Assembly: GCA_021325355.1 (NCBI GenBank)
Contig: JAJPHI010000002.1
Coordinates: 1-64,000 of the forward strand
Origin: Pseudomonadota bacterium
GTDB taxonomy: Bacteria; Desulfobacterota; Binatia; Binatales; Binataceae
Length of the DNA stretch: 64,000 nt
Direction: 5' to 3'
Shown here: positions 28,393 to 36,844 of the stretch, one piece after another
How the letters are laid out: each line of letters starts with the position of its first letter
How positions within the stretch are numbered: the first letter of the stretch is position 1
Program-made: the position numbers and the translations under genes
The notes under the pieces: model-generated
What the model saw: the letters and a program-made list of their open reading frames with translations, nothing else
The model's database searches: none
What the model was told of the DNA's origin: nothing

Positions 28393-29034
28393 ATGATAGC
28401 AAATCCGAACGACTTCATGGTCGAGGGTCCGGCGTGCGCGCCGGCGACCGTCATCCTGGCACACGGCGCCGGCGCGCCGATGGACTCGCCGTTCATGAAC
28501 GTGATTGCCGCGGGATTGGCGGCCGGCGGCCTGCGCGTCGTGCGGTTTGAGTTTCCCTACATGCGGCGACGCCGCGAGAGCGGCCAGCGCGCCGCGCCCG
28601 ACCGCGAGCCGGTCTTAATCGAAGCGTGGCGCGACGCCATCAGCAAGCAGGGGGGTAGTGCGCGTTTGATAATCGGCGGTAAATCACTGGGCGGGCGGAT
28701 TGCGAGCCTCGTCGCCGATCAGATGAACGTGCAGGGACTGGTCTGCCTCGGCTATCCGTTCCATCCGCCGGGACGCGGTGCCGGCGCCCGGATCAAGCAT
28801 CTCGCCGCGATACGCACGCCTACTCTAATCGTGCAGGGCGAACGCGATCCCTTCGGCAGCCGCGCCGAGGTTGCCGCCTACCGGCTGGCCCCGGCTATCC
28901 GCATCGTATGGCTCGCCGATGGCGATCATTCGTTCAAGCCCCGCGCGCGCTCAGGCCAGAGCGAGCAGGAGAATCTGCAGCAAGCCGTGGCGGCAGTCAT
29001 CGAGTTCATCGGCCGCACGACCTCAATCTCCTGA
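28393..29034 (+). CDS. KANL3/Tex30-like alpha/beta hydrolase
   Basis: 213 residues. VILAHGAGAPMDSPFMN matches the family's start, FEFPYMRRRRESG follows, and the nucleophile elbow is IIGGKSLGGR. The acid/His region is VQGERDPFG and DGDHSFKPRARSG. This short hydrolase group (also called dienelactone hydrolase-like) has no firmly known substrate. The ATG at 28393 is preferred over an upstream TTG. Confidence 0.85.
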   Translation: MIANPNDFMVEGPACAPATVILAHGAGAPMDSPFMNVIAAGLAAGGLRVVRFEFPYMRRRRESGQRAAPDREPVLIEAWRDAISKQGGSARLIIGGKSLGGRIASLVADQMNVQGLVCLGYPFHPPGRGAGARIKHLAAIRTPTLIVQGERDPFGSRAEVAAYRLAPAIRIVWLADGDHSFKPRARSGQSEQENLQQAVAAVIEFIGRTTSIS

Positions 29035-29072
29035 CCGTTGCGCGAGATGGCTGAGTGGCTCGGGGTTCGCCC

Positions 29073-29423
29073 TCAGAGGCGCTCTTTGCCGGTCACCGCG
29101 GCCTGCACGCCAGGGCGGGCCGGGGCGACATTGCGCTTGGTTCGAGCCCGGCGGTTGCCGAAAACCGGCGACGGCGAATCGAGCCGGCGGCTGCGCAGGG
29201 TGATCGCGCTTTGTTCCTCATCGGCGTTCAGCTCGGCGCCGTAGCCCGCGAGTTCAGCTTCGGCCGGAGTCCAGGCGGCCGCCCCCGCCATCTGCGGCCG
29301 CCCGACGCCGACCATCCTGGCGCCGCTCATGCGCTGAGTTTCCGCCACAACCGCTCCGACCAGCCAACTCGCCGCTCCCGCGAAACTGCCAATTACCAGA
29401 CCTGCAACAAATGCAATCAACAT
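29073..29423 (-). CDS. Small protein with N-terminal membrane helix, function unknown
   Basis: 116 residues. A glycine-rich helix (LIAFVAGLVIGSFAGAASWL) is followed by a polar, basic, low-complexity tail. GGAGAC lies upstream of the ATG. It follows the secreted glycosidase-like gene's promoter region on the same strand but starts upstream of nothing obvious. I do not recognise a family. It may be a real single-pass protein, but coding evidence is limited to the signal-anchor and ribosome site. Confidence 0.5.
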   Translation of the reverse strand: MLIAFVAGLVIGSFAGAASWLVGAVVAETQRMSGARMVGVGRPQMAGAAAWTPAEAELAGYGAELNADEEQSAITLRSRRLDSPSPVFGNRRARTKRNVAPARPGVQAAVTGKERL

Positions 29424-29507
29424 GCGTCGTCTCCAAGCTCAAATCAGACTGGGTCTTTTCGCGACAGGCGAAAGCTAATTAAAGACGTGAGCAAATATCC
29501 TGCCGCT

Positions 29508-30578
29508 CTACTGAAGGCTCTGATGAGCCACTGCGAGTTCCGCCTGAGTGGCCGACGCCGCGGCATCCGTCGGATACAGCTCGAGGTAGGACATCCCCGC
29601 CGCCAACGCGGTCTGGATCGCCTGAGCGGCCTGCGTGCCTTGCGGATGATTCTCCTGCACGCCGGTCATAATCTGACCCGCGTAACCATCCTCGACCGCC
29701 CAGGTCCAGGTCGCCGACCAGCCGTCGTTCTGCAGCGCGAATTGTGATGGATACTCAGACGCGCCCGTAGCAATTATATCCGTCGCCGCTTCCATATCCT
29801 GGTTCAGATGGCCGGGAAAGATGTTGCCGTTGTCGTCGATCGCCGGAAAACCGCCCGGTACCATCATCGCTTCGAGCCTGGTGTCGGGAAAAGCCTGGGC
29901 GAACATCTGCATGATATCGTTCCAGGCCGACTCCACTTTGAGCCGCGTGTAACCCACGTTCTGCCAGTCGGCGAGATCGTTATACGACTTGCAGGAGATC
30001 GACCCGCTGCTGAGGGCCTGATTTACGTCGGTCGGCAGCAGCGTCTCGCCGGTCTTGGAGCTCACGCCGGTCACTTTTACGGAGGCGATCGTGGGGTTGC
30101 TGCTGTAGCGCGCGCCAAGCGCCCCAATCAAATTCTGCCATTTCGCCAGAAACACCGGATCCCAGGGCACGGGGATGGTCTGGACGCTGCAGAGCTTCGG
30201 CCCCCACGACGCGATATCCCATACAAACTGCAACTGCTGCGCGCCATCACTATATACCCATGTGGGTGTCTCATAACCGGGCATTACGATTAATGACACA
30301 TGCTTCTTTGCCGACGCCGCGGATTTCAGCACGGCATCGATCGATGACCAGTTAAAGACATTTTCGGAAGGTTCAATTGCATTCCAAGCGACTTGCAGAA
30401 CGATTCCGTCGATATTCGAATTGGACTTGATACTCGACAGAATGTTGTTGTTGGCTGTCACCGCGTTAATCACGTAGATCCCTTGACCCGCGTCGGCGGC
30501 GCGCGCAGGGTCGGGCTTCAACCCCGCAACGATCATAAACAGCAGCAGCAGATACCAGCTAATCAGTCGTATTCGCAT
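29508..30578 (-). CDS. Secreted glycosidase-like (GH42/GH-A clan-like) protein
   Basis: 356 residues. A clear signal peptide (MRIRLISWYLLLLFMIVAG, cut near ARAAD) is followed by a TIM-barrel-like chain. DGIVLQVAWNAIEPSENVFN is the strand/helix typical of GH42-like and related glycosidases, and MSYLELYPTD is the last strand. The protein is unusually rich in Asn, Ser, Thr and Gln, and the gene looks less GC-rich than its neighbours. Catalytic glutamates cannot be assigned safely (WTWAVEDG and LEAMMVPGG are candidate regions). GGGGGAAAA precedes the ATG. Confidence 0.6.
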   Translation of the reverse strand: MRIRLISWYLLLLFMIVAGLKPDPARAADAGQGIYVINAVTANNNILSSIKSNSNIDGIVLQVAWNAIEPSENVFNWSSIDAVLKSAASAKKHVSLIVMPGYETPTWVYSDGAQQLQFVWDIASWGPKLCSVQTIPVPWDPVFLAKWQNLIGALGARYSSNPTIASVKVTGVSSKTGETLLPTDVNQALSSGSISCKSYNDLADWQNVGYTRLKVESAWNDIMQMFAQAFPDTRLEAMMVPGGFPAIDDNGNIFPGHLNQDMEAATDIIATGASEYPSQFALQNDGWSATWTWAVEDGYAGQIMTGVQENHPQGTQAAQAIQTALAAGMSYLELYPTDAAASATQAELAVAHQSLQ

Positions 30579-31113
30579 CCGATTTTCCCCCAGGCCTTCT
30601 TTGCCTGTTAATTTGGCGGCAATCAGTGCAATGCCGATGCCTTAAGTGGCTTGATAGGCTGTGGAGCCGCGCGTGGTAGCGACGGGCTGCGCGACAGAAC
30701 CCCGTCGATAGTCAGTCTGAGCCAGTCTCGATTAGCTTGACGCAGGAACGGCGGATATGAGCGACCGCTTGGGCGAGAAAACCCGGGAGGCTTGCCTCGT
30801 CGTCGAGCGCGCACGTGCGCGCGATTCACTTCAAGCCGGGATCAAGAGTGGTTGTCGCAATACCACTAAGTGAGACCAGTCAACGGTTCTGGCGCATCGG
30901 TTTTGCTGCGCGACGCGAATCAAGTCGTAGTGAATGAGATAGTGACCGGAGCTGAGACGACCCCTCCAAGGAGACGCAACAGAGTTTTCGGTCTCGCTTC
31001 AGGTTTATTCACTTGTGCCTGCACATGAATAGTCAAGTTGGTAAAGCGGTCGACGCTGCCTGAGGCATCATTCTTGCGCTCGTAACCCCAGCCTTCGGAA
31101 AAGGGGTTTGGCG
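30579..31113. other. About 535 bases without a supported gene
   Basis: Divergent gap between the secreted protein and the helical-repeat protein. Short frames here show no domain. A sigma-54-like pair with wrong spacing was rejected (see below). AAGGGG before the ATG at 31114 is the only assigned signal. Confidence 0.4.
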
Positions 31114-31575
31114 ATGTCTTCGATTACGGGTATCTCATCATTGCCGACGATGGCGCCGGCATCATCGACGCCGTCGGGGAATCTCACGCAACAGCGGATC
31201 AGTGACCTGGTGGCGATCGGAACGGCGCTGCAGAATGGTGATCTGGCAGGAGCGCAGCAGGCTTTCGGCGCCCTGATGCAGATAACCTCGTTCGTTAATC
31301 CCAACGGCAAGCTGGCGCAGGAAGTCAACGCGCTGGGGAGCGCGTTGCAGAGCGGCAACCTCACGAGCGCCCAGCAGGCGCTGACGAATCTCGGCAACTT
31401 GATCGTGGGTTTCGTCGAAAAGCAGGCGGGGGCGACGGGACTGACCCCGAACCAGAGCACCATTGTGAGCGAGCTCGAAGGTATCGCCGGAGTATCGGCC
31501 AGCGCGTCGAGTTCGCCGACGACTTCGAACGCGAGCGCCACTGGGGCCTCTCCCGGATTGAACGTTATCGCCTGA
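31114..31575 (+). CDS. Helical-repeat protein of unknown function
   Basis: 153 residues from the ATG at 31114, with AAGGGG eight bases upstream. Two internal repeats of a helical hairpin are visible: IGTALQNGDLAGAQQAFGAL and LGSALQSGNLTSAQQALTNL. The ends are Ser/Thr/Ala-rich. Similar 'ALQSGNLxxAQQAL' proteins are common hypotheticals in soil bacteria. There is no signal peptide. It sits between a secreted protein and a receiver-domain gene, next to the flagellar operon, but a flagellar role is not shown. Confidence 0.7.
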   Translation: MSSITGISSLPTMAPASSTPSGNLTQQRISDLVAIGTALQNGDLAGAQQAFGALMQITSFVNPNGKLAQEVNALGSALQSGNLTSAQQALTNLGNLIVGFVEKQAGATGLTPNQSTIVSELEGIAGVSASASSSPTTSNASATGASPGLNVIA

Positions 31576-31684
31576 GCTCTGACCATTCAGTTCTGCAGCC
31601 GGCGGCTCGGCGCGAGCGATGGGCCGATTCGGCCGGGCCGCCGCACCTGCTTAATCCGCGGCCGCAACGAGGAGGCCGACCGAG

Positions 31685-32173
31685 GTGACTAACTCGACAG
31701 TGGTAGGCGGCAATTATCCGCAGAACGCCACGCCGGACTGGGGCGGCGCGTCCGAGGCGCCGCCGCCGGTTCGGCAGGACGTTCGTCCGGCCACGGTGTT
31801 GGTGGTCGATGACGACGTGGACATGACCAATCTCATCACGCGCTATCTCGAGACGGTTGGCGTGCGGGTTATCGCCGCGAGCTCGGGCCGCCAGTGCCTT
31901 AATCTCGCCGCCCAGCACAAGATCGATCTTCTCCTGACCGACCTGAGTCTTCCCGAAATGGATGGGTTTGCGATCTGTCGGGCCGTCAAGGCATTGCCGG
32001 ATCTGGCGGAGGTTCCCATCGTAATCATGAGCGTCCGCGACGACGAGGCGACCCGCCGGGAAGGCAGCCAGGTGGGCGCTCGCGACTTTCTCGCCAAGCC
32101 GATTTTCCGTCGCCAATTGCTCGCGTTGCTCGATAAGCATCTGGCGCGCGCGCGTGCCTATCCGCCGCGGTAA
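31685..32173 (+). CDS. Single-domain response regulator (CheY-like receiver)
   Basis: 162 residues. After a Gly/Pro-rich N-terminal extension of about 35 residues comes one receiver domain: VLVVDDDVDM (acidic pocket), LLTDLSLPEMDGF (phosphorylatable Asp), IVIMSVRDD (switch Ser), and LAKPIFRR (Lys). There is no output domain. It could signal to the flagellar motor or to another partner; the adjacent flagellar operon makes the former attractive but unproven. The GTG start has AGGAGG upstream. Confidence 0.9.
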   Translation: MTNSTVVGGNYPQNATPDWGGASEAPPPVRQDVRPATVLVVDDDVDMTNLITRYLETVGVRVIAASSGRQCLNLAAQHKIDLLLTDLSLPEMDGFAICRAVKALPDLAEVPIVIMSVRDDEATRREGSQVGARDFLAKPIFRRQLLALLDKHLARARAYPPR

Positions 32174-32217
32174 GGCGGATCGCCCGACGATAAAAATGGG
32201 GCGCGGAGCAGCGCGCC
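32161..32217. terminator. Two GC hairpins between convergent receiver gene and flgL
   Basis: TCCGCC (32161-32166) pairs with GGCGGA (32174-32179) across the receiver stop codon. GGCGCG (32200-32205) pairs with CGCGCC (32212-32217). They lie between two convergent genes, a likely place for bidirectional termination, but T-runs are poor. Confidence 0.3.
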
Positions 32218-32241
32218 GGCCCTGCGGCCTGCGCACGCCGC

Positions 32242-33120
32242 TCAGGCGAGTATATTGATCAGGGGCAGTTTGCCGAGGGCCTGGCCGAGCGAAACCAGCG
32301 CCTGCTGCTGGGTGAGTTGCAACTGCTCGGTGGCGGCGAGTTGGGTCAAATCGGCGCCAACCGCGTCGTTTTGCGCCGAAGCGAGGGTGGTGAGATCGCT
32401 GTTATCGGTCGTGACGACGGCGGCGGCGGTCGAGCTGGTCGCGCCGATCTGGGCCCGCGCCTGGGCGATTTGTGCCACCGCCGCCTGGAGCTGCGGCAGG
32501 GTCGCCGCCGTGCCCGCCTGATCACCGCTGTTCAGGGCGCTCTGGAGAGCCACGAGCGCGCCAATCGCGCCGCTCGTCTGATTACCGAAAATCGCCGCAC
32601 CGTTGAACGTGAGCTGCAGCGTCGAACCGTCGCTCAGCACCGCCGCATTGCTGCCGCTGTCGCCGTTATAGTTGCCGGTCGACGAGTACGGCGTCGTGAG
32701 CACCTGATTGCCGCCGAAGACGTAAGTGCCGCCATACTGCAGATTCGCCGCCGAGATGACCTGGGCGAGCAGCCCGCCGACGGTCTGGCCGAGCGTCGCC
32801 ATCTGCGCGGCACTGAGCGTGCCGCTCGATCCTTCGGTGGCCTGCTGGATGGCGCTGTCGAGCGCATTGGCGGCGTTGGCCAGGGCGTTGTCGGCGGTGG
32901 CGAGCGTGTTCTGCGCCGCAGTGGCGAGCGCCACGTCGTTCGACAGGGCGGCCTGCTGCGTGGCCAGCGTGGCCCCCTGGGCAAAGGCGGCCGGATCGTC
33001 GGACGGCTGATTGACGCGCTTGCCGGTGGCCAGCTCGGTCTGGGTCTGCGCGATTTCGTTGGACACCGCGTCGAGCGCCGAACCCAGACCGCCGAAGAGA
33101 CTCAGGTCGGAAACCGTCAT
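32242..33120 (-). CDS. flgL: Flagellar hook-filament junction protein FlgL (HAP3)
   Basis: 292 residues with flagellin-like coiled ends. ELATGKRVNQPSDDPAAFAQ is the conserved N-terminal block, and YGGTYVFGGNQVLTTPYS follows in the middle. With FlgK it joins hook to filament. The start overlaps the flgK stop as ATGA. It is the last gene of the flagellar operon. Confidence 0.93.
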   Translation of the reverse strand: MTVSDLSLFGGLGSALDAVSNEIAQTQTELATGKRVNQPSDDPAAFAQGATLATQQAALSNDVALATAAQNTLATADNALANAANALDSAIQQATEGSSGTLSAAQMATLGQTVGGLLAQVISAANLQYGGTYVFGGNQVLTTPYSSTGNYNGDSGSNAAVLSDGSTLQLTFNGAAIFGNQTSGAIGALVALQSALNSGDQAGTAATLPQLQAAVAQIAQARAQIGATSSTAAAVVTTDNSDLTTLASAQNDAVGADLTQLAATEQLQLTQQQALVSLGQALGKLPLINILA

Positions 33121-34475
33121 TGGTTAAGCTCCTGGATCAGAAAGGTGGTCATGTCGCTGGCGGCCTGGACGGCGCGACCGGCGGCCTCAAGGGCATTCTG
33201 ATACTCGATCATCAGGCTCAGTTGATCGTTCAGCGAGACGCCGGTAATCGAACTCTTCAGTTGCTGCAGTGAGCTGAGCGTCGACGATGCCTGCTGCTGA
33301 TTGTTCGAGGCGCTGCTGACTGTCGTACCGAAGTCCGCCGCGATCTGATTGAAGGCCTGTCCCAGGGTGCTGCCGGGAAACGCGGAATCGAGGCCGACGG
33401 CTGAGGCCAGCGCGACGACCGCCGCCGCGTTGGAGCCGTCGCCGGGGACACCCGCGGCGGTGGCGGCAGCGGCAAGGTTGTCGGGCGTAATCGCCGGATT
33501 AAGCGTGATCGAGCCGCCGGGCGCGGTCGGCAGCAGGAAGAGCGGGACACCGGTTGAACCGTCAAGGCCGAACCCCGCCTGCTGCACACCGTTAACCGCG
33601 TTGGCCATCGCTGTCGCAAAGTTCTGAACATTGGTTTGTAACTGCTGAAGCGAGGCGGCGGCGGCGAGCACGCCGCCGATCGTCCCGCCGATCTGGGTGG
33701 GTTGCACGGGCAGGCTGCCCTGCGCAAAGGCTACCTCGAGACCCGTACTGCTGCCGCTGCCGGTGGTGGCGAGCGTCAGCGCGTTGGCGCCGGAAACCAG
33801 CGCGATGCCGCCGACGGTCACGTTGCCCGCGCTGTCGGTGGTCGCGCCGATCAGACCGGCGAGCTGATTGGCGAGAGCGTCGCGCTGGTCGAGCAGGGCG
33901 GCGTCACCGGCGTTGCCGGGCTGGGCCGCCTGGATTTCCGCGTTCAGCGCCGCCATCTGCTGGCTCAGTCCGTTGACCTGGCTGACCAGACCGCCGAGCT
34001 GCGCCAGATTGCCGGCCGCCGCCGCGGCGAGGTTGGTGTTGAGGCTGCCGACGTCGTTTGCCAGGGTCGTCGCCGCAGCGATCACGGAGGTGCGGACCGT
34101 CGGATCGGCGGGAGTGGCGGCGAGGTTACTGTAAGCGTCGATGAGATTCTGGAAGTCAGTGCCGAGATTGGTGCCGGAGCTGGGCGTCAGATAGTTTTCG
34201 GCGGCACTCGTCGCCTGGCTGAGCGCCTGATTGTAGTTCTGGTCGGCCTGTACGCCATTGATTTGCGCGGCGAGAAAAGGGGCTTCGGCGCGTTGCGTGC
34301 CGACCACTTCCACCCCGGCGCCCGCGCCGTTGCTGCCGGGCAGCACGGCGAGAGTGGCGGTTTCGGCCGAATAATTGGCATTGGAGGCGTTGGTGATATT
34401 CGATTCGGTGGCCGCGAGCTCGGCTTCGGCGGCGTAGATTCCGGTGAGTCCGATCGCGTCGAGGTTGACTGACAT
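33117..34475 (-). CDS. flgK: Flagellar hook-associated protein FlgK (HAP1)
   Basis: 452 residues from the ATG at 34475, with GGAG eight bases upstream; an upstream in-frame start is rejected. The N-terminus (LTGIYAAEAELAATESNITN) and heptad regions match FlgK, and the C-terminus (LSLMIEYQNALEAAGRAVQA) is the conserved D0 helix. It is shorter than the E. coli protein (547), with a reduced central domain. It is rich in Ala and Gly. Confidence 0.93.
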   Translation of the reverse strand: MSVNLDAIGLTGIYAAEAELAATESNITNASNANYSAETATLAVLPGSNGAGAGVEVVGTQRAEAPFLAAQINGVQADQNYNQALSQATSAAENYLTPSSGTNLGTDFQNLIDAYSNLAATPADPTVRTSVIAAATTLANDVGSLNTNLAAAAAGNLAQLGGLVSQVNGLSQQMAALNAEIQAAQPGNAGDAALLDQRDALANQLAGLIGATTDSAGNVTVGGIALVSGANALTLATTGSGSSTGLEVAFAQGSLPVQPTQIGGTIGGVLAAAASLQQLQTNVQNFATAMANAVNGVQQAGFGLDGSTGVPLFLLPTAPGGSITLNPAITPDNLAAAATAAGVPGDGSNAAAVVALASAVGLDSAFPGSTLGQAFNQIAADFGTTVSSASNNQQQASSTLSSLQQLKSSITGVSLNDQLSLMIEYQNALEAAGRAVQAASDMTTFLIQELNQ

Positions 34476-34492
34476 GGCGTGTTCTCCGGGCC

Positions 34493-34723
34493 TTATCGCG
34501 CAAGCCCGCGGGTCTGCTCGCGCAACAGACGGTCGAAAGTCTGCAGGCGGCGGCTCAGCGCCGCGACCAGTTCGTCGAGCTCGCGCAGCTCCTCGCGGCC
34601 GCATGACGGCAGGGTCGAGAGAGCGGCGGCCAAGGCCTCCGTCGCCTCGGCGATAGCGCGGAGGTTGGCAATCGTCAGCGGCCGCTCAAGCAGTTGGCGA
34701 AGCTCCTCGAGCTGCGGCTTCAT
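34493..34723 (-). CDS. flgN: FlgN-like flagellar chaperone (short)
   Basis: 76 residues, entirely helical (LEELRQLLERPLTIANLRAI ... LQTFDRLLREQTRGL). It overlaps the flgM stop as ATGA and lies directly before flgK, the position of FlgN, which chaperones FlgK and FlgL for export. It is about half the usual FlgN length, so the call rests mainly on place and helical character. Confidence 0.6.
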   Translation of the reverse strand: MKPQLEELRQLLERPLTIANLRAIAEATEALAAALSTLPSCGREELRELDELVAALSRRLQTFDRLLREQTRGLAR

Positions 34724-35034
34724 ACGGCGCCCGCATTCAGGGCCTGCGCGACGCGGCTCGCCAACTGGTTCAAATCGGGTTGATAGGAGCCGTCCGCCAC
34801 CGCCGCCTTCAGCCGGGCAACCGTCTCGGGCCGGAAGGAACTGAGCGCGCCGGCCTTGCTGACCATCGTGCCGAGCAGACTCGCGAGCGGCGACAAATCG
34901 GCGTGGTCGGCGATCGGCGCGGTCGGCGCGCCCGCAGCGGCTGACGCCGCGTCGCCCGGTTGGACGCCGAGCTGACGCACGTCGGGAACGGCGCCATCCG
35001 TCGGCGGAAGCGAATTGCTGAGAGCGAGTACCAT
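34720..35034 (-). CDS. flgM: Anti-sigma-28 factor FlgM
   Basis: 104 residues from the ATG at 35034. The C-terminal half, RPETVARLKAAVADGSYQPD followed by LNQLASRVAQAL, is the FlgM sigma-binding signature; the N-terminal half is disordered-looking and Ala/Pro-rich. It would hold FliA inactive until hook completion, when it is exported. Its target FliA is encoded about 5 kb upstream in the same operon. Confidence 0.88.
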   Translation of the reverse strand: MVLALSNSLPPTDGAVPDVRQLGVQPGDAASAAAGAPTAPIADHADLSPLASLLGTMVSKAGALSSFRPETVARLKAAVADGSYQPDLNQLASRVAQALNAGAV

Positions 35035-35044
35035 GATCGGACAC

Positions 35045-35596
35045 CTATTTGGTAAGCGTTGAGGGAGGAGGCAAAAAGAACGCCATCGCCGGGGGCTCGG
35101 GTGGCAACAGGACCGGACCGCGCGAGTCAGCCGCCATCGTGGGCGCGACGCTGTCCAACGACGCTGCAGACGAAGCCGGATCGGGCGCGGCGAGCACGGG
35201 CAGCGCGCTGGCGGTCGCGGGAATGTCGCGATTTGCGACAAGCGCCGCCGCGGATGGGACAGCGTCGATGTCCCGTTTTCCGGCGCGGCTCGTTGCGGGC
35301 GCGCGCGGGGAGCCGAGTTCGCGGACGATTTCGCGGTTCAGCCGGCTCATCGCCGGGGATTTCGCCAGGATGGCGCCGAAGGCCTGATCAAAAAATGCGC
35401 CGTAGACGTCGCCGCTGACGCCGCCACCGATTCCCAGTGGCCCGTTCTCCTCGCCGGTCGCCGATTCGCGCATCTGATGGGACAGGATTGCCGCAAAGAC
35501 CTGGGTGAAGCCCTGCGCCGCCTTGAGCCGCTGCTGGCGCTGATCGGCGGATTCGATCAGGGGGCGCCCGAAGATGCCGTCAAGCGAATTACTCAT
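35045..35596 (-). CDS. flgJ: FlgJ-type rod-binding protein (no muramidase domain)
   Basis: 183 residues. Residues 25-95 match the Rod-binding domain (GFTQVFAAILSHQMRES ... GDVYGAFFDQAFGAILAKS). The Pro/Ala-rich tail lacks the glucosaminidase domain of enteric FlgJ, as in alphaproteobacteria and many others, so a separate enzyme must open the peptidoglycan. It sits between flgI and flgM. Confidence 0.87.
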   Translation of the reverse strand: MSNSLDGIFGRPLIESADQRQQRLKAAQGFTQVFAAILSHQMRESATGEENGPLGIGGGVSGDVYGAFFDQAFGAILAKSPAMSRLNREIVRELGSPRAPATSRAGKRDIDAVPSAAALVANRDIPATASALPVLAAPDPASSAASLDSVAPTMAADSRGPVLLPPEPPAMAFFLPPPSTLTK

Positions 35597-35614
35597 GCGA
35601 AATCCTCCGAGGAA

Positions 35615-36844
35615 TCAGCGGATAATCAACTCACCGTGCAGCGCACCGGCCGCCCGCAGGCCTTCCAGGATGGCGATAACGTCGCCCGGCTTGGCCCCGA
35701 TAGCGTTCAGCGTCTCAGCGATCTGCTCGATACTGGCGCCCTGCGGCATCAGAAAAAACTGGCCCTGATCCTCGGTCACCGAGACCTTGGCGGTTTTCTG
35801 CGCCACGGTGCGCCCGCGGCTCAGCGGCCCGGGCTGCGAGACCTGCAGCTCGGGCGTGATCGTCACGGTCAGGTTGCCGTGCGTGACCGCGGCCTTGCTG
35901 ACCGTCACTTCACCGCCGACGACGATCGTGCCGGTGCGCTCGTCCATCACCACGCGATCCGATTCGTCGCCGGCCACCGCGATCTGCTCCATCGCGGCGG
36001 CGAAGCTCACGGGTGACATCCAGGGCGGCAGTTTCACTTCGATCGTGCCGGGATCCATCACGGCGGCTTCGGCCTGCGGCATGCGGGAGGTGATCGCGGC
36101 GGCGGCGCGCTCGGCGACGCCGGGGTCCGGATTGTCGAGGTCGAGCTGCAGGGTGCGGAGGCCGGCGAAGTCCTCGGGGACCTCGCGTTCGACGGTGGCG
36201 CCGCCCGGAATCTGACCGGCGGTCTGGAAATTCTTGCGCTCGGAGGCGCCGCCCGAAGCCCCGGCGAAATAGCCCTCGACGGTAAGCGGACCCTGCGCCA
36301 GCGCATAGACCTCGCCGTCGGCCCCGCGCATCGGCGTCATCAGGAGCGTGCCGCCCTGCAGTGAGCGGGCGTCGCCGAGCGCCGAGACCAGCACGTCGAT
36401 CCGCGAACCGACGCGGGCGAAGGGAGGGAAATCGGCGGTGACCATCACGGCCGCGAGATTGCGCACCTGCAGGTTCGCGGGATTAAGACTCGCCGGCAGC
36501 GTGATTTCGTCGTGACGCAGGGTATTGAGCAGGAACTGGATCGAGATCAGCGTTTGCTGGCTGTCACCGGTGTTCTGCAGACCGGCAACGAGGCCGTGGC
36601 CGATCAGATGGTTGACGCGGATACCGTGGAGATGGGCGAGCGCGGAGAGCGGAACATAGTTACCCGCGTGACCTTGCGGAAAGCCGAGCAGCCCCCCCTG
36701 CGGCGGGAGCTCCGGCGGCTGCCCGAGCGGCGGCGGCGGCAGCAGGATCTGACCCTGCGGATCAGCCGCCCGGACGGGGAGTGCGAGCGTCAGCAGAAGC
36801 GCGACGCCCGCAAGCCATTGCCGTAATCGCATCAGAAGAGCCAT
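35615..36844 (-). CDS. flgI: Flagellar P-ring protein FlgI
   Basis: 409 residues with a signal peptide (LRQWLAGVALLLTLALPVRA). GLVAGLQNTGDSQQT, NLAAVMVTADFP, RIDVLVSALGDARSLQGGTL and VAQKTAKVSV are conserved FlgI segments. It polymerises around the rod in the periplasm. The N-terminal mature region has an extra Pro-rich stretch (about 33-55). Its start overlaps the end of flgH by 13 bases. Confidence 0.96.
   Translation of the reverse strand: MALLMRLRQWLAGVALLLTLALPVRAADPQGQILLPPPPLGQPPELPPQGGLLGFPQGHAGNYVPLSALAHLHGIRVNHLIGHGLVAGLQNTGDSQQTLISIQFLLNTLRHDEITLPASLNPANLQVRNLAAVMVTADFPPFARVGSRIDVLVSALGDARSLQGGTLLMTPMRGADGEVYALAQGPLTVEGYFAGASGGASERKNFQTAGQIPGGATVEREVPEDFAGLRTLQLDLDNPDPGVAERAAAAITSRMPQAEAAVMDPGTIEVKLPPWMSPVSFAAAMEQIAVAGDESDRVVMDERTGTIVVGGEVTVSKAAVTHGNLTVTITPELQVSQPGPLSRGRTVAQKTAKVSVTEDQGQFFLMPQGASIEQIAETLNAIGAKPGDVIAILEGLRAAGALHGELIIR

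Noticed and set aside
29041-29160. tRNA-Ser/Sec-like start (GCGAGATGGCTGAGTGG) with a GGTTCGAGCC further on
   Set aside because: No acceptor stem closes, and the arms of the would-be T-stem do not pair. It overlaps a small open frame; not a tRNA.
30623-30829. 68-residue leftward frame, Arg/Pro/Ser-rich
   Set aside because: Composition typical of non-coding GC-rich frames; no signal or domain.
30897-30915. TGGCGC...TTGC resembling a sigma-54 promoter
   Set aside because: GG and GC are 12 bases apart instead of 10, so RpoN would not fit.
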